Source: SAR202 cluster bacterium bin127 (GTDB taxonomy: Bacteria; Chloroflexota; Dehalococcoidia; Lucifugimonadales; Lucifugimonadaceae). From it: a stretch of DNA of 64,000 nucleotides. The stretch covers positions 1 through 64,000 of the forward strand of contig MPNN01000003.1 of NCBI GenBank assembly GCA_002239045.1, written 5' to 3'. The notes beneath the pieces are model-generated. The model worked only from the letters and a program-made list of their open reading frames with translations, did no database searches and was not told the DNA's origin. The position numbers were made by a program, and so were the translations under genes. This document shows positions 1-6,956 of the stretch, piece after piece; the stretch's first letter is position 1, and the number at the start of each line of letters is the position of its first letter.

Positions 1-312
1 ACACGCGAATCCGGGTTACCTTCGCAGGACCCCGTGTACTCGCTGTTTATGTGTTGCGCTTTCACGATCTAACGCTTACTCCCTGCCGTCCAACGGCTAG
101 ATTGGTGTCCGCACTCGTCAGCACGGCGATGTTTGTTGTTAACAGTTTTTATATTACAACGTTTGTGGTGTTTGTCAAGTGGGTGGGGTGGAAGATTGGG
201 GGTGGTTATTTTTGAACTAGGATCGGTAGGATTTTGAACGATGGCGAGGATGGGGGATTGTGCTGGCGAGTCCGGGTTTGGTGGCATCGGGGTGTGTCGG
301 ATCGCTGAGGAA
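1..312. other. left-edge stretch with no supported gene
   Basis: No gene can be supported here. Several frames stay open from the left edge for 70 to 220 bases on the plus strand, and a minus-strand frame beginning with GTG near 66 runs off the edge, but none resembles a known protein. Bases 130-220 are T/G-rich on the plus strand. The NYN gene ends just to the right at 313. Confidence 0.5.
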
Positions 313-939
313 TCATGTCCAAGCAGCTGGTCTGTGGAGAATGTAACCGTCTGGGCGGGTTACAGTTTGGGGTAGTTGGCTGCGTCTGAGTTTGTCTTGG
401 CCTATGACGAAATATGCGCTTGCGACTTGGCGTAGGTTGAACGACGATCGTTTTGGAGGAAACGCGACGACGACCCGTTTTGTCGGATAACGTTCCAAAA
501 CGGCTTGCACTGGTCCGACGAGGTCGGAATCAGCAGAGATGATCATGGCGGTGTCAAAGAGGTCGTCTTGGGCATCTTTGAGAAGTTCGACCGAGATGTT
601 GACATCGGTCATCTTTTCTTCGAAGGTTTGCCGGATGTTGCCACAGTTGGAGCATTTGACCTCTTGGGGTTGGAAGTATCCATAGTGGATTGAGAGTCCG
701 GGTGATGTGTGTAGCGCTTCTAGGTATTTTCTCTGTCGAAACCGCTTGCCCGGGTCGGACGGGTGGCGCATCAGATTGGCTGTAAAGTAACGGGTTGTCG
801 CCAGTGATTGATTTCGGCGCAGCAGGTTCTCGCTCAGTTTTTGGAGGTCGAGCCAGTAATATTTTCGCCAACCGCGTGCCCTCATACCGTAGAAGAGATT
901 GAAACCGTCAACGTATACTGCTACTCTTTCTTTGGGCAA
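313..939 (-). CDS. NYN-domain (PIN-like) putative ribonuclease
   Basis: The 208-residue protein begins with the NYN signature VDGFNLFY (residues 10-17) and carries further acidic residues expected in a PIN-like metal site: D112 in EEKMTDVN and D137/D139 in SADSDL. In this family (LabA/NYN) four acidic residues coordinate metal for RNA cleavage. A lone CSNCG (C96, C99) is a half zinc-knuckle inserted before the third motif; it could bind metal only in a dimer. The gene stands alone, with palindromic repeats upstream (940-1304), so context gives no partner. RNase activity is inferred from the fold. Target and physiological role are unknown. Confidence 0.85.
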   Translation of the reverse strand: MPKERVAVYVDGFNLFYGMRARGWRKYYWLDLQKLSENLLRRNQSLATTRYFTANLMRHPSDPGKRFRQRKYLEALHTSPGLSIHYGYFQPQEVKCSNCGNIRQTFEEKMTDVNISVELLKDAQDDLFDTAMIISADSDLVGPVQAVLERYPTKRVVVAFPPKRSSFNLRQVASAYFVIGQDKLRRSQLPQTVTRPDGYILHRPAAWT

Positions 940-1095
940 GGTGACTCCTTGGGAATCCGTGACACCGAATGGGATTAAACGACGCTTTTAGTTGATGTAT
1001 CCTAATAGTTAACCCCCCCAGTGATCGTATCGCTGGGCTGACGTCCCCGCGAGGGGACGTCTCTTTTTGTTCGGGTTTGTTGCCGCGTCGGGCAT

Positions 1096-1263
1096 CCCCT
1101 TCGTTCACTGCGCTCCGCGTCCCCTTATGCTGCGCGAAGGGGACTGGACATCCACCTAACCCCCTCTTGAAGGGAGGGAGCGGGGATTTGGAGGTTGCGC
1201 GAAAGGGGCGTGGCCTGACCATGCCCTGCCCCTCTGGATTCCGGCTTTCGCCGGAATGACGTG
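1096..1263. repeat. cluster of intergenic palindromic repeats
   Basis: The gene-free stretch 940-1304 contains several short repeats found again elsewhere in the window. An inverted arm pair around CCCCTTCG...CGAAGGGG lies at 1096-1142 (related material near 16357-16400 and 62226-62300). A CCTAACCCCCTCTTGAAGG-type element lies at 1157-1191. At 1229-1262 is a hairpin TTCCGGC-TTT-CGCCGGAA followed by TGACG, nearly identical to 24987-25018. They resemble the short palindromic intergenic elements seen in many bacterial genomes. No coding sequence is supported. Confidence 0.7.
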
Positions 1264-1304
1264 GGGGCGCCAGGAATGATGTGGGGAAACCAAGAATGAC
1301 GAGG

Positions 1305-2459
1305 CTAGTGCTCGCTGATTGTGTGATTTGCGATGTAGTTGAAGTTGATGTCTTCGCCTAGGCCGGGGGTGGTGGGCATGTGGATCATGCCGTCTTTGCC
1401 CATGGGGTCGATGATGGTGTTTAGGTATTCGGGTGGTTGGTCGTAGTCTACGAAGGGGTGGAGGAGGCCGCGTTCGTACCAGCGTCCGTTAAAGAAGGCT
1501 CCTAGGACGGCTAGGTTGCCGGGGCCGCCGCCGTGGATTTCGCAGTCCATGTTGAGGGATTCGGCGAGGTGGCAGATCTTCATTGAGGGGCCGATGCCTC
1601 CGACGTCCATGACGCCGGTGCGGAGGATGTCGGCGGCGCCGTGGATGGCCCATTCGGCTCGGGAGTGGAACTTGCCTTCGACGAATTCGGGTCCGAGGAT
1701 GGGGATGTCGAGGTTGTCGGCGAGCCAGACGTAGGAGGACATGGAGTGTTCGTCCATCATCTCTTCGTACCAGTAGTAGTTGAGGTTTTGGATGCCTTTG
1801 CCTAGTTCGAAGGCTTCGGTTCGGGAGTACCAGTGGTTGGCGTCGAGCATGAGGGGGACGTCGGGTCCGACGGCTTCGCGGACGGCGGCGCAGGCGGCGA
1901 TGTCCATCTTGACGGAGGGTGCCCATGAGACGGGTGGCATCCAGGTGTGGAGTTTGATCGCAGAGTAGCCGCGGTTGATGAGCCACTCGGCGAAGCGTCC
2001 GTAGTCTTCGGGTGTGGCGAGTCCGTTCTCGATCTCGTCGCCGCACATGGTGGAACCGTAAGCGGGGACTTTGTCGCGCATTCCGCCGAGGATCTTCCAG
2101 ACGGGCATGTCGATCTTGCGTCCGAACCAGTCCCAGAGAGCGAGTTCGGCGAGACCGAGCGAGCGGTCGTTGAATGAGCCTCCGGAGCCGCGTTGCCAGC
2201 GGGCCATGGCCTGCCAGAGGCGCTCGCGGTCGGTTGCGTCTTGGCCCATGAGGACTTTCTTAATGAAGTTGTCCATCATGACGGGACGGAGCGCGTCGGG
2301 GGAGCCGAAGGTGTAGCCGCTGGTGCCGTCTTCGGTGGTGATGGTTAGGAGCGCGGTTGTGGCGTCGTGGGGTTCGCCGGGGTGGGTGTGTCCGTCGGTG
2401 TCTTGGACGGTGTTGGAGGTGTATTTGAAGGTTGTGACTTTGATGTCGGTGATGATCAT
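1305..2459 (-). CDS. mandelate racemase/muconate lactonizing-type enolase superfamily enzyme
   Basis: A 384-residue enolase-superfamily protein with the expected capping domain (about 1-125) and barrel domain. The catalytic layout can be read: K169-L-H171 on the second strand; metal ligands D206 (LDANH), E232 (WYEEMM) and E258 (GPE); and a D285/H309 dyad (MDVGG, IHGGG), as in mandelate-racemase-group acid-sugar dehydratases. These enzymes abstract the proton alpha to a carboxylate and usually dehydrate sugar acids. The substrate cannot be told from sequence; the K-x-H arrangement and the N208-H209 pair do not match a textbook member I can name. It is a single gene, with a hairpin repeat at 2475-2513 immediately upstream. 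Confidence 0.93.
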   Translation of the reverse strand: MIITDIKVTTFKYTSNTVQDTDGHTHPGEPHDATTALLTITTEDGTSGYTFGSPDALRPVMMDNFIKKVLMGQDATDRERLWQAMARWQRGSGGSFNDRSLGLAELALWDWFGRKIDMPVWKILGGMRDKVPAYGSTMCGDEIENGLATPEDYGRFAEWLINRGYSAIKLHTWMPPVSWAPSVKMDIAACAAVREAVGPDVPLMLDANHWYSRTEAFELGKGIQNLNYYWYEEMMDEHSMSSYVWLADNLDIPILGPEFVEGKFHSRAEWAIHGAADILRTGVMDVGGIGPSMKICHLAESLNMDCEIHGGGPGNLAVLGAFFNGRWYERGLLHPFVDYDQPPEYLNTIIDPMGKDGMIHMPTTPGLGEDINFNYIANHTISEH

Positions 2460-2474
2460 GGGATTTTCCTCGGG

Positions 2475-2513
2475 CCCTCACCCTAACCCTCTCCCGCCCA
2501 GCGGGAGAGGGGA
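2475..2513. repeat. C-rich hairpin repeat upstream of the enolase gene
   Basis: A CCCTCACCCTAACCCTC stretch is followed by a hairpin with arms CCTCTCCCGC and GCGGGAGAGG. It begins about 15 bases before the enolase start codon, so it would lie in that gene's leader. The same type of element appears in degraded form near 16562-16596. It is widespread in bacterial intergenic DNA; a regulatory role is not shown. Confidence 0.6.
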
Positions 2514-2673
2514 TGTGTTGTTGGCGCTTTAGTGATGTTAGATGTTACTGGGTGGCGTGAGAGACTGAACGGGTAGAACTCCGAAACGTCATGAGGACGT
2601 ATCGTTGAGTACGCTCGTAACTTGACGAGTTGTGTACGATGAATTTACATCGATCAAAAGGAAGGTTGCAGTA

Positions 2674-2913
2674 GTGGTCACAGAAGAACCACCGGCCTAC
2701 GCGGCTCGTAGACCGTCGGACACGGAGCTAGATGAATTCACTGAACTCGTCGATCGAATCAAGGAGCTCAAGGATCGGATCGACAGTGTTCGTAATCGAT
2801 TGGCGCACGGAGTGACTTTAACCGCCGCAGAACGATCTAAGTCACTTGATGACCGAATTGAACTTGAACGCTTGCTTGTCAAAGCGGAATATTTCATGGC
2901 AAAATTCGGCTAG
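2674..2913 (+). CDS. small coiled-coil hypothetical protein
   Basis: A charged protein of 79 residues with no family I recognise. I place the start at GTG 2674 because AAAAGGAAGG (2656-2665) lies 8 bases upstream; an in-frame GTG at 2632 has no such site. Residues from about 15 to 75 form heptad-like Leu/Ile/Val patterns (DRIKELKDRIDSVRNRL), predicting a coiled coil. A second small coiled-coil protein with a membrane segment follows 17 bases later, so the two may be made together. Function unknown. Confidence 0.5.
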   Translation: MVTEEPPAYAARRPSDTELDEFTELVDRIKELKDRIDSVRNRLAHGVTLTAAERSKSLDDRIELERLLVKAEYFMAKFG

Positions 2914-2930
2914 ATTGGTTCGAAATCATT

Positions 2931-3176
2931 ATGGATTTTCAAGCTCTGCTGGCAGATGCGCTGCCCTTGGTTGTCGCATTGTTGACGATCCTGACGGCTG
3001 GTGGCGGCATCGGGTTGTGGATCGGGACATTATCGTCGCGCCAGAAACATGCTGAAACCAGACTCGAACGTTTAGAACAAGAATTCGACGAGCTCTTTAC
3101 GCTCCGAGACACGAGCGCCAGTACGCGGCTCGATGAGATACAAGAATTCCTGCGGACAGTTAGGCGGAGGCCGTGA
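2931..3176 (+). CDS. small membrane protein with coiled-coil tail
   Basis: 81 residues: a hydrophobic segment (about residues 8-33, LPLVVALLTILTAGG) followed by a charged coiled-coil tail (ETRLERLEQEFDEL). It follows the preceding small coiled-coil gene by 17 bases on the same strand. The layout resembles small membrane-tethered scaffold or phage spanin/holin accessory proteins, but no phage genes surround it and I do not assign a function. No strong ribosome-binding site is visible, so the start is uncertain. Confidence 0.45.
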   Translation: MDFQALLADALPLVVALLTILTAGGGIGLWIGTLSSRQKHAETRLERLEQEFDELFTLRDTSASTRLDEIQEFLRTVRRRP

Positions 3177-3272
3177 ATCGGTAACGGCAGGCATGTGCGA
3201 CAACCTGAATCACGAGTTGGGTTCTGCAATCCGGGTTGCCGCGACAAGTCCAAGGTGGCGAAGGGGGCTTAG

Positions 3273-3680
3273 TCAGCGGATTTGTTGGAGCGATTGTTGG
3301 GGGGTGATGGCGGGTATTGGGGATTGTTGGTAGTCTCTGATGTTTCTTGTAACGATGTACTGGGCATTGCATGCTTGCGCGGCGGCTACCTGCATGGCGT
3401 CTTCGAAGTCGTTCATGGGGAGTTGGGTAGCGAATCGGATTGATGCGGTGTCGGTTTGGGCGACTTGCACGAATTCGATTAACTCCCGAATGAAATCGCG
3501 AGTTGTGGCGTCGCCGTGTGTTGGCTTGACGAGGTAGTAGAGATTCGAGATCGAATGCCAGGCGATGGATGCGGGTTCGAAGCCTCGTTCAATACGGTCG
3601 AGTATCTCGAATGCGGGATCGGAGTGAGGTTGGCGGTCGAGTGCGACGTCGATCAAGACATCGGTGTCGAGAAGGATCAT
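3273..3680 (-). CDS. VapC-like PIN-domain toxin
   Basis: A 135-residue PIN protein: LLDTDVLID at the N-terminus (D5, D7), the central NDFEDAMQ acidic motif (D91, E93, D94) and the TRNIRDY motif (residues 111-117) near the C-terminus. The second canonical acidic position appears as WHSISNLYYL, the form seen in the PIN_3 subgroup. PIN toxins of this type are Mg-dependent RNases that cleave tRNA or rRNA. It overlaps the upstream antitoxin-type gene by 4 bases (ATGA), so the pair is translationally coupled, antitoxin first. RNase target unknown. Confidence 0.85.
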   Translation of the reverse strand: MILLDTDVLIDVALDRQPHSDPAFEILDRIERGFEPASIAWHSISNLYYLVKPTHGDATTRDFIRELIEFVQVAQTDTASIRFATQLPMNDFEDAMQVAAAQACNAQYIVTRNIRDYQQSPIPAITPQQSLQQIR

Positions 3681-3901
3681 TCGAGATACTTCTTTGCGAG
3701 GGCGTCGTAGCGCGGGTCATCTCGATCCGCCGGTTGGAACTTGCCCCTCCACCGCGCAGCAAACGACTGCGATCGCTCGGCGGTGGCCTCCCGCAAGGAA
3801 TCTTCGATAAGCGACGACAACGACACACCGCGGGAACGGGCGTAGCGTTTGGCAACGGGGATGAGTTCTTCATCCATGGTGATGGTGAGTTTACGTTTCA
3901 T
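3677..3901 (-). CDS. VapB-like ribbon-helix-helix antitoxin
   Basis: 74 residues beginning KRKLTITMDEELI, a ribbon-helix-helix strand and helix, with RGVSLSSLIEDSLRE as the second helix. The charged C-terminal tail ending DALAKKYLE should wrap the toxin. It lies directly upstream of, and overlaps by ATGA, the PIN-domain gene, which is the standard order for vapBC. Such antitoxins also repress their own promoter, so the operator should sit in the 3902-4000 region, where I can point to no specific site. Confidence 0.82.
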   Translation of the reverse strand: MKRKLTITMDEELIPVAKRYARSRGVSLSSLIEDSLREATAERSQSFAARWRGKFQPADRDDPRYDALAKKYLE

Positions 3902-4001
3902 GATTGAGGATCTTCTGTTGAATACGTATACGTATGTATTTTATGAGTATACGTGGTTTGCTGCTTTCGTGCGTAACTCCCCCTTTGTCCTTCGGACATT
4001 T

Positions 4002-4140
4002 CCCCCGCGAGCGGGGGCAATCCTCCCGCCTCTCCGCACTGGGTTCCCGCGTCCGCGGGAATGACGTTGTCTTGCGGGGGCAACCCTGCCGCCTCTTCAC
4101 CTAGGTTCCCGCGTGCGCGGGAATGACGTTGTTTGGCGGG
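4002..4140. repeat. tandem palindromic repeats, unit about 62 bases
   Basis: Two full copies start at 4041 and 4103. Each has a hairpin with arms TTCCCGCG and CGCGGGAA followed by TGACGTTGT and a G-run, and then a CCTCTCC/CCTCTTC-type spacer. A partial third copy with arms CCCCCGC/GCGGGGG precedes them at 4002-4020. The same hairpin core with TGACG recurs at 61458-61484. The copies are few and degenerate and have no unique spacers, so this is not a CRISPR. It occupies the space between the antitoxin start and the mutS stop. Confidence 0.75.
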
Positions 4141-4147
4141 GGGAAAC

Positions 4148-6829
4148 CTAGTTTTCGAGTTCTTTGGTGGCCGATTCTTTGAGTTCGTAGAGGCGGTTTA
4201 GGGCTTCTATTGGGGTTAGGTTGTCGGTGTCGATTTCAGTGATGGTGCGGAGGAAGTCGGTGTTGTTGGGGGTGTTGAAGAGGTCTAGTTGGTAGTGGTC
4301 GGGGTTGGTTGTTGGAGCGTTCGCGGTGTTGTTCGTGTGGGCTTCTAGTTCGGTTAGGAGTTCTCGGGCGCGTTCTACTACTGGTGCGGGCATTCCGGCT
4401 AGTTGGGCTACGTGGATGCCGTAGGAGCGGTCGGCTCCGCCCTGCACTATTCGGTAGAGGAACTGGATGGAGTCGCCTTCTTCGGCTACGGCTACTCGGA
4501 GGTTTTTTGCGCGTGGGAGGGTGTCGCCGAGTTCGGTCATCTCGTGGTAGTGGGTTGCGAAGAGGGTTTTGCAGCCGAGTGCGGGGCTGTTGTGGATGAA
4601 TTCTGCGACGGATCGGGCGATGGCGAGTCCGTCGTAGGTGGAGGTGCCGCGTCCAATTTCGTCAAGAATGGCGAGGGAGCGAGATGTGGCTTGGTTGAGG
4701 ATTCCAGCGGTCTCGACCATCTCAACCATGAACGTGGAGCGTCCGCCGGCGATGTCGTCGGAGACGCCGATGCGGGTGAAGATGCGGTCGACGATGCCGA
4801 TGCGGGCGAATTTGGCGGGGACAAAACTGCCGATCTGGGCGAGGATGACGAGGATTGCGGCCTGCCTGATGTACGTGGACTTGCCAGACATGTTGGGTCC
4901 AGTGATGATTAGGAGCTGGTTGTCGGAGTTGGAGGCGTCGATGTCGTTGGGTACGAAGCGGCCGGAGCCGAGAACGTCTTCGACGACTGGGTGTCGCCCG
5001 TCGTCGATTTTGAGGAGGTCGCCGTTGTCGAGAAACGGCATGGTCCAGTCGTTTTCGGCGGCGATGCGGGCGAGTGCGAGGCAGATGTCGATGTTGGCGA
5101 TCGCGGCGGATGTTCGCATGATGGCGGCGGCGTGTTCGGCGACTTGCTGGCAGACGCGGCGGTAGATGGATTGTTCGAGTTCGCTGATCTGGTCGCCAGC
5201 GCGGAGAACTTGATTTTCGAGGTCTTTGAGTTCGGGGGTGATGAAGCGTTCGGCGTTGACGAGGGTTTGGCGACGTTGGAATTCGGGCGGGACTTTTGCG
5301 AGGTGGGAGCGGGAGACTTCGATGTAGTAGCCGAAGACTCGGTTGTGCCCTACTTTGAGGTTTGGGATGCCGGAGGATTCGCGGGCTTTCGCTTCGATGG
5401 ATGCGATTCCGGCGCGGGCGCGAGAGGCGGTTGAGCGGAGTTTGTCGAGGTCGTGGTCAAAGTCAGATTTGATCATGCCGCCATCGGAGACGCGGAACGG
5501 GGGATCTTCGACGATGGCGCGATCGATGAGTTCGCGGACTTCGTCGTGAGAGGCGACGCCTTCGAAAAGGGACGAGATGGATTTCGCTTCTGATTGGTTG
5601 ATTGTCAGTTCTCGGAGGGCTGGAGCTTTGTCTAGGCCGCGGAAGAGTGCGCGGAGTTCACGGGGTTCGGATTGGCCTAGAGTGAGGCGGTTCACGAGGC
5701 GAGCGAGGTCAGGCGTGTTGGTTAGGGTCTGGTCGAGGGAGGAGCGAAGGGTTGTGCCATGGACGAGGGTATTGACGGCGAGTTGGCGGGTGTTGAGTTC
5801 GTCGAGGTCGGTCAGCGGCGCCGAGAGCCAGTCGCGGAGGAGACGCGCGCCCATGGGGGTGCGAGTCGTGTCGAGGGTAGAGAGAAGAGTTGGTCCGCCG
5901 TCGATGGTCGGGGTTAGGATTTCGAGGTCGCGGAGCGCGGCCGCGGGGATGTACATGTAGCGGTCGGGCCGATGGCGCCGGAGGGTGGTTATGAAGGGTA
6001 GACGCCCGATTTGGGTCTGGACGAGAAAATCAATGGCACACGCCGCGGCAACAGTGGCTAGCGGATGGCCGTTGAGTTCGAAGGGTTCAAGGTTGTCGGT
6101 GCCGAAGTGTTTTTTCAAGCTGTCGGCGGCGAGTTCGGGGTCTAAGATTGATTCGTCTAGAGATCGAATGACGGTTTTGCTTAAGGCGGATTTTCGGTTG
6201 GTGTCGCGGGAGGTGATGTCGTCGAGGAGGTTTCTGCTGTTGGTATCGACGAGAATTTCGACGGGTTGTAGGCGTTCGAGGTGGTCGATGACGTTGGCGG
6301 CCGGGATTTCCATGGCGACGAATTCACCGGTGGATGCTTCGAGCCATGACAGCCCGGCGCGGTGGCCTTCGACGACACATGCTGCTAGGTAGTTATGTTT
6401 GGACTGTTCGAGTAGGGATTGGTCGAGGGCGGTGCCGGGGGTCACGATTCGGACCACTGCCCTATCGACGATGCCATCGGCGTTTGGCTCGGTGGAGGTC
6501 TGTTCGGCGATAGCGATCTTTAAGCCGGATGCGACTAGTCGGCCAATGTGAGTGTCGAGGGAGTGGTAGGGAATGCCGGCGAGGGGTGATTTCTGTCCGC
6601 CGCCGACATCGCGTGCAGTGAGTGCAACATCGAGGAGCTTGGAGAGTGTGTGGGCGTCTTCGTCGAAGCACTCGTAAAAATCACCCATTCGAAAGAGGAG
6701 AAGCGAGTCGGCGTGTTTGGCCTTGAATTTGAGATACTGGCGACGACCAGGGGAAATTCTGCGGCGAGATGCGCTTCGGGATTGGGCGCGCGCTGCTTTG
6801 GCGGGTGTCTGTTTGGCAGAGGTGGTCAT
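4148..6829 (-). CDS. mutS: DNA mismatch repair protein MutS
   Basis: At 893 residues this is full-length MutS. The mismatch-sensing Phe-X-Glu is visible in MGDFYECF (F51, E53). The connector, core and clamp domains follow, then the ABC-type ATPase with Walker A GPNMSGKST (about 644-652) and Walker B/signature LDEIGRGTST (about 719-728), and the Tyr/His-rich FATHYHEM switch. The protein recognises base mismatches and recruits MutL. No mutL is in the window. A Ser/Arg-rich tail of about 25 residues precedes the first conserved segment. A strong terminator lies between it and the upstream binding-protein gene, so it probably has its own promoter in 6830-6894. Confidence 0.98.
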   Translation of the reverse strand: MTTSAKQTPAKAARAQSRSASRRRISPGRRQYLKFKAKHADSLLLFRMGDFYECFDEDAHTLSKLLDVALTARDVGGGQKSPLAGIPYHSLDTHIGRLVASGLKIAIAEQTSTEPNADGIVDRAVVRIVTPGTALDQSLLEQSKHNYLAACVVEGHRAGLSWLEASTGEFVAMEIPAANVIDHLERLQPVEILVDTNSRNLLDDITSRDTNRKSALSKTVIRSLDESILDPELAADSLKKHFGTDNLEPFELNGHPLATVAAACAIDFLVQTQIGRLPFITTLRRHRPDRYMYIPAAALRDLEILTPTIDGGPTLLSTLDTTRTPMGARLLRDWLSAPLTDLDELNTRQLAVNTLVHGTTLRSSLDQTLTNTPDLARLVNRLTLGQSEPRELRALFRGLDKAPALRELTINQSEAKSISSLFEGVASHDEVRELIDRAIVEDPPFRVSDGGMIKSDFDHDLDKLRSTASRARAGIASIEAKARESSGIPNLKVGHNRVFGYYIEVSRSHLAKVPPEFQRRQTLVNAERFITPELKDLENQVLRAGDQISELEQSIYRRVCQQVAEHAAAIMRTSAAIANIDICLALARIAAENDWTMPFLDNGDLLKIDDGRHPVVEDVLGSGRFVPNDIDASNSDNQLLIITGPNMSGKSTYIRQAAILVILAQIGSFVPAKFARIGIVDRIFTRIGVSDDIAGGRSTFMVEMVETAGILNQATSRSLAILDEIGRGTSTYDGLAIARSVAEFIHNSPALGCKTLFATHYHEMTELGDTLPRAKNLRVAVAEEGDSIQFLYRIVQGGADRSYGIHVAQLAGMPAPVVERARELLTELEAHTNNTANAPTTNPDHYQLDLFNTPNNTDFLRTITEIDTDNLTPIEALNRLYELKESATKELEN

Positions 6830-6894
6830 GGGCTCTGTACGCGATTTTAGATGCGTACTGATCGATGCGAGCCTCCAGTGGCGAGAAAGATATG

Positions 6895-6932
6895 AAAACG
6901 CCCCCCGGTGTGGATACCGGGGGGCGTTTTTG
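6895..6932 (-). terminator. intrinsic terminator after the solute-binding protein gene
   Basis: A perfect 15-base-pair inverted repeat (arms 6895-6909 and 6916-6930, loop GTGGAT) with A and T runs on its two flanks, so it can work in either direction. Given gene orientation, it ends the ABC importer transcript (last gene stops at 6957) before mutS begins at 6829. Confidence 0.92.
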
Positions 6933-6956
6933 TTTACCGATTTATCGGCTGGGCGG

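Noticed and set aside
1489-2046. 185-residue Arg-rich frame on the same strand as the enolase gene
   Set aside because: Overlaps the enolase in another frame; composition is that of an out-of-frame shadow.
4002-4140. Possible CRISPR array
   Set aside because: Only two or three degenerate copies, spacers are similar to each other, and no cas genes are present.
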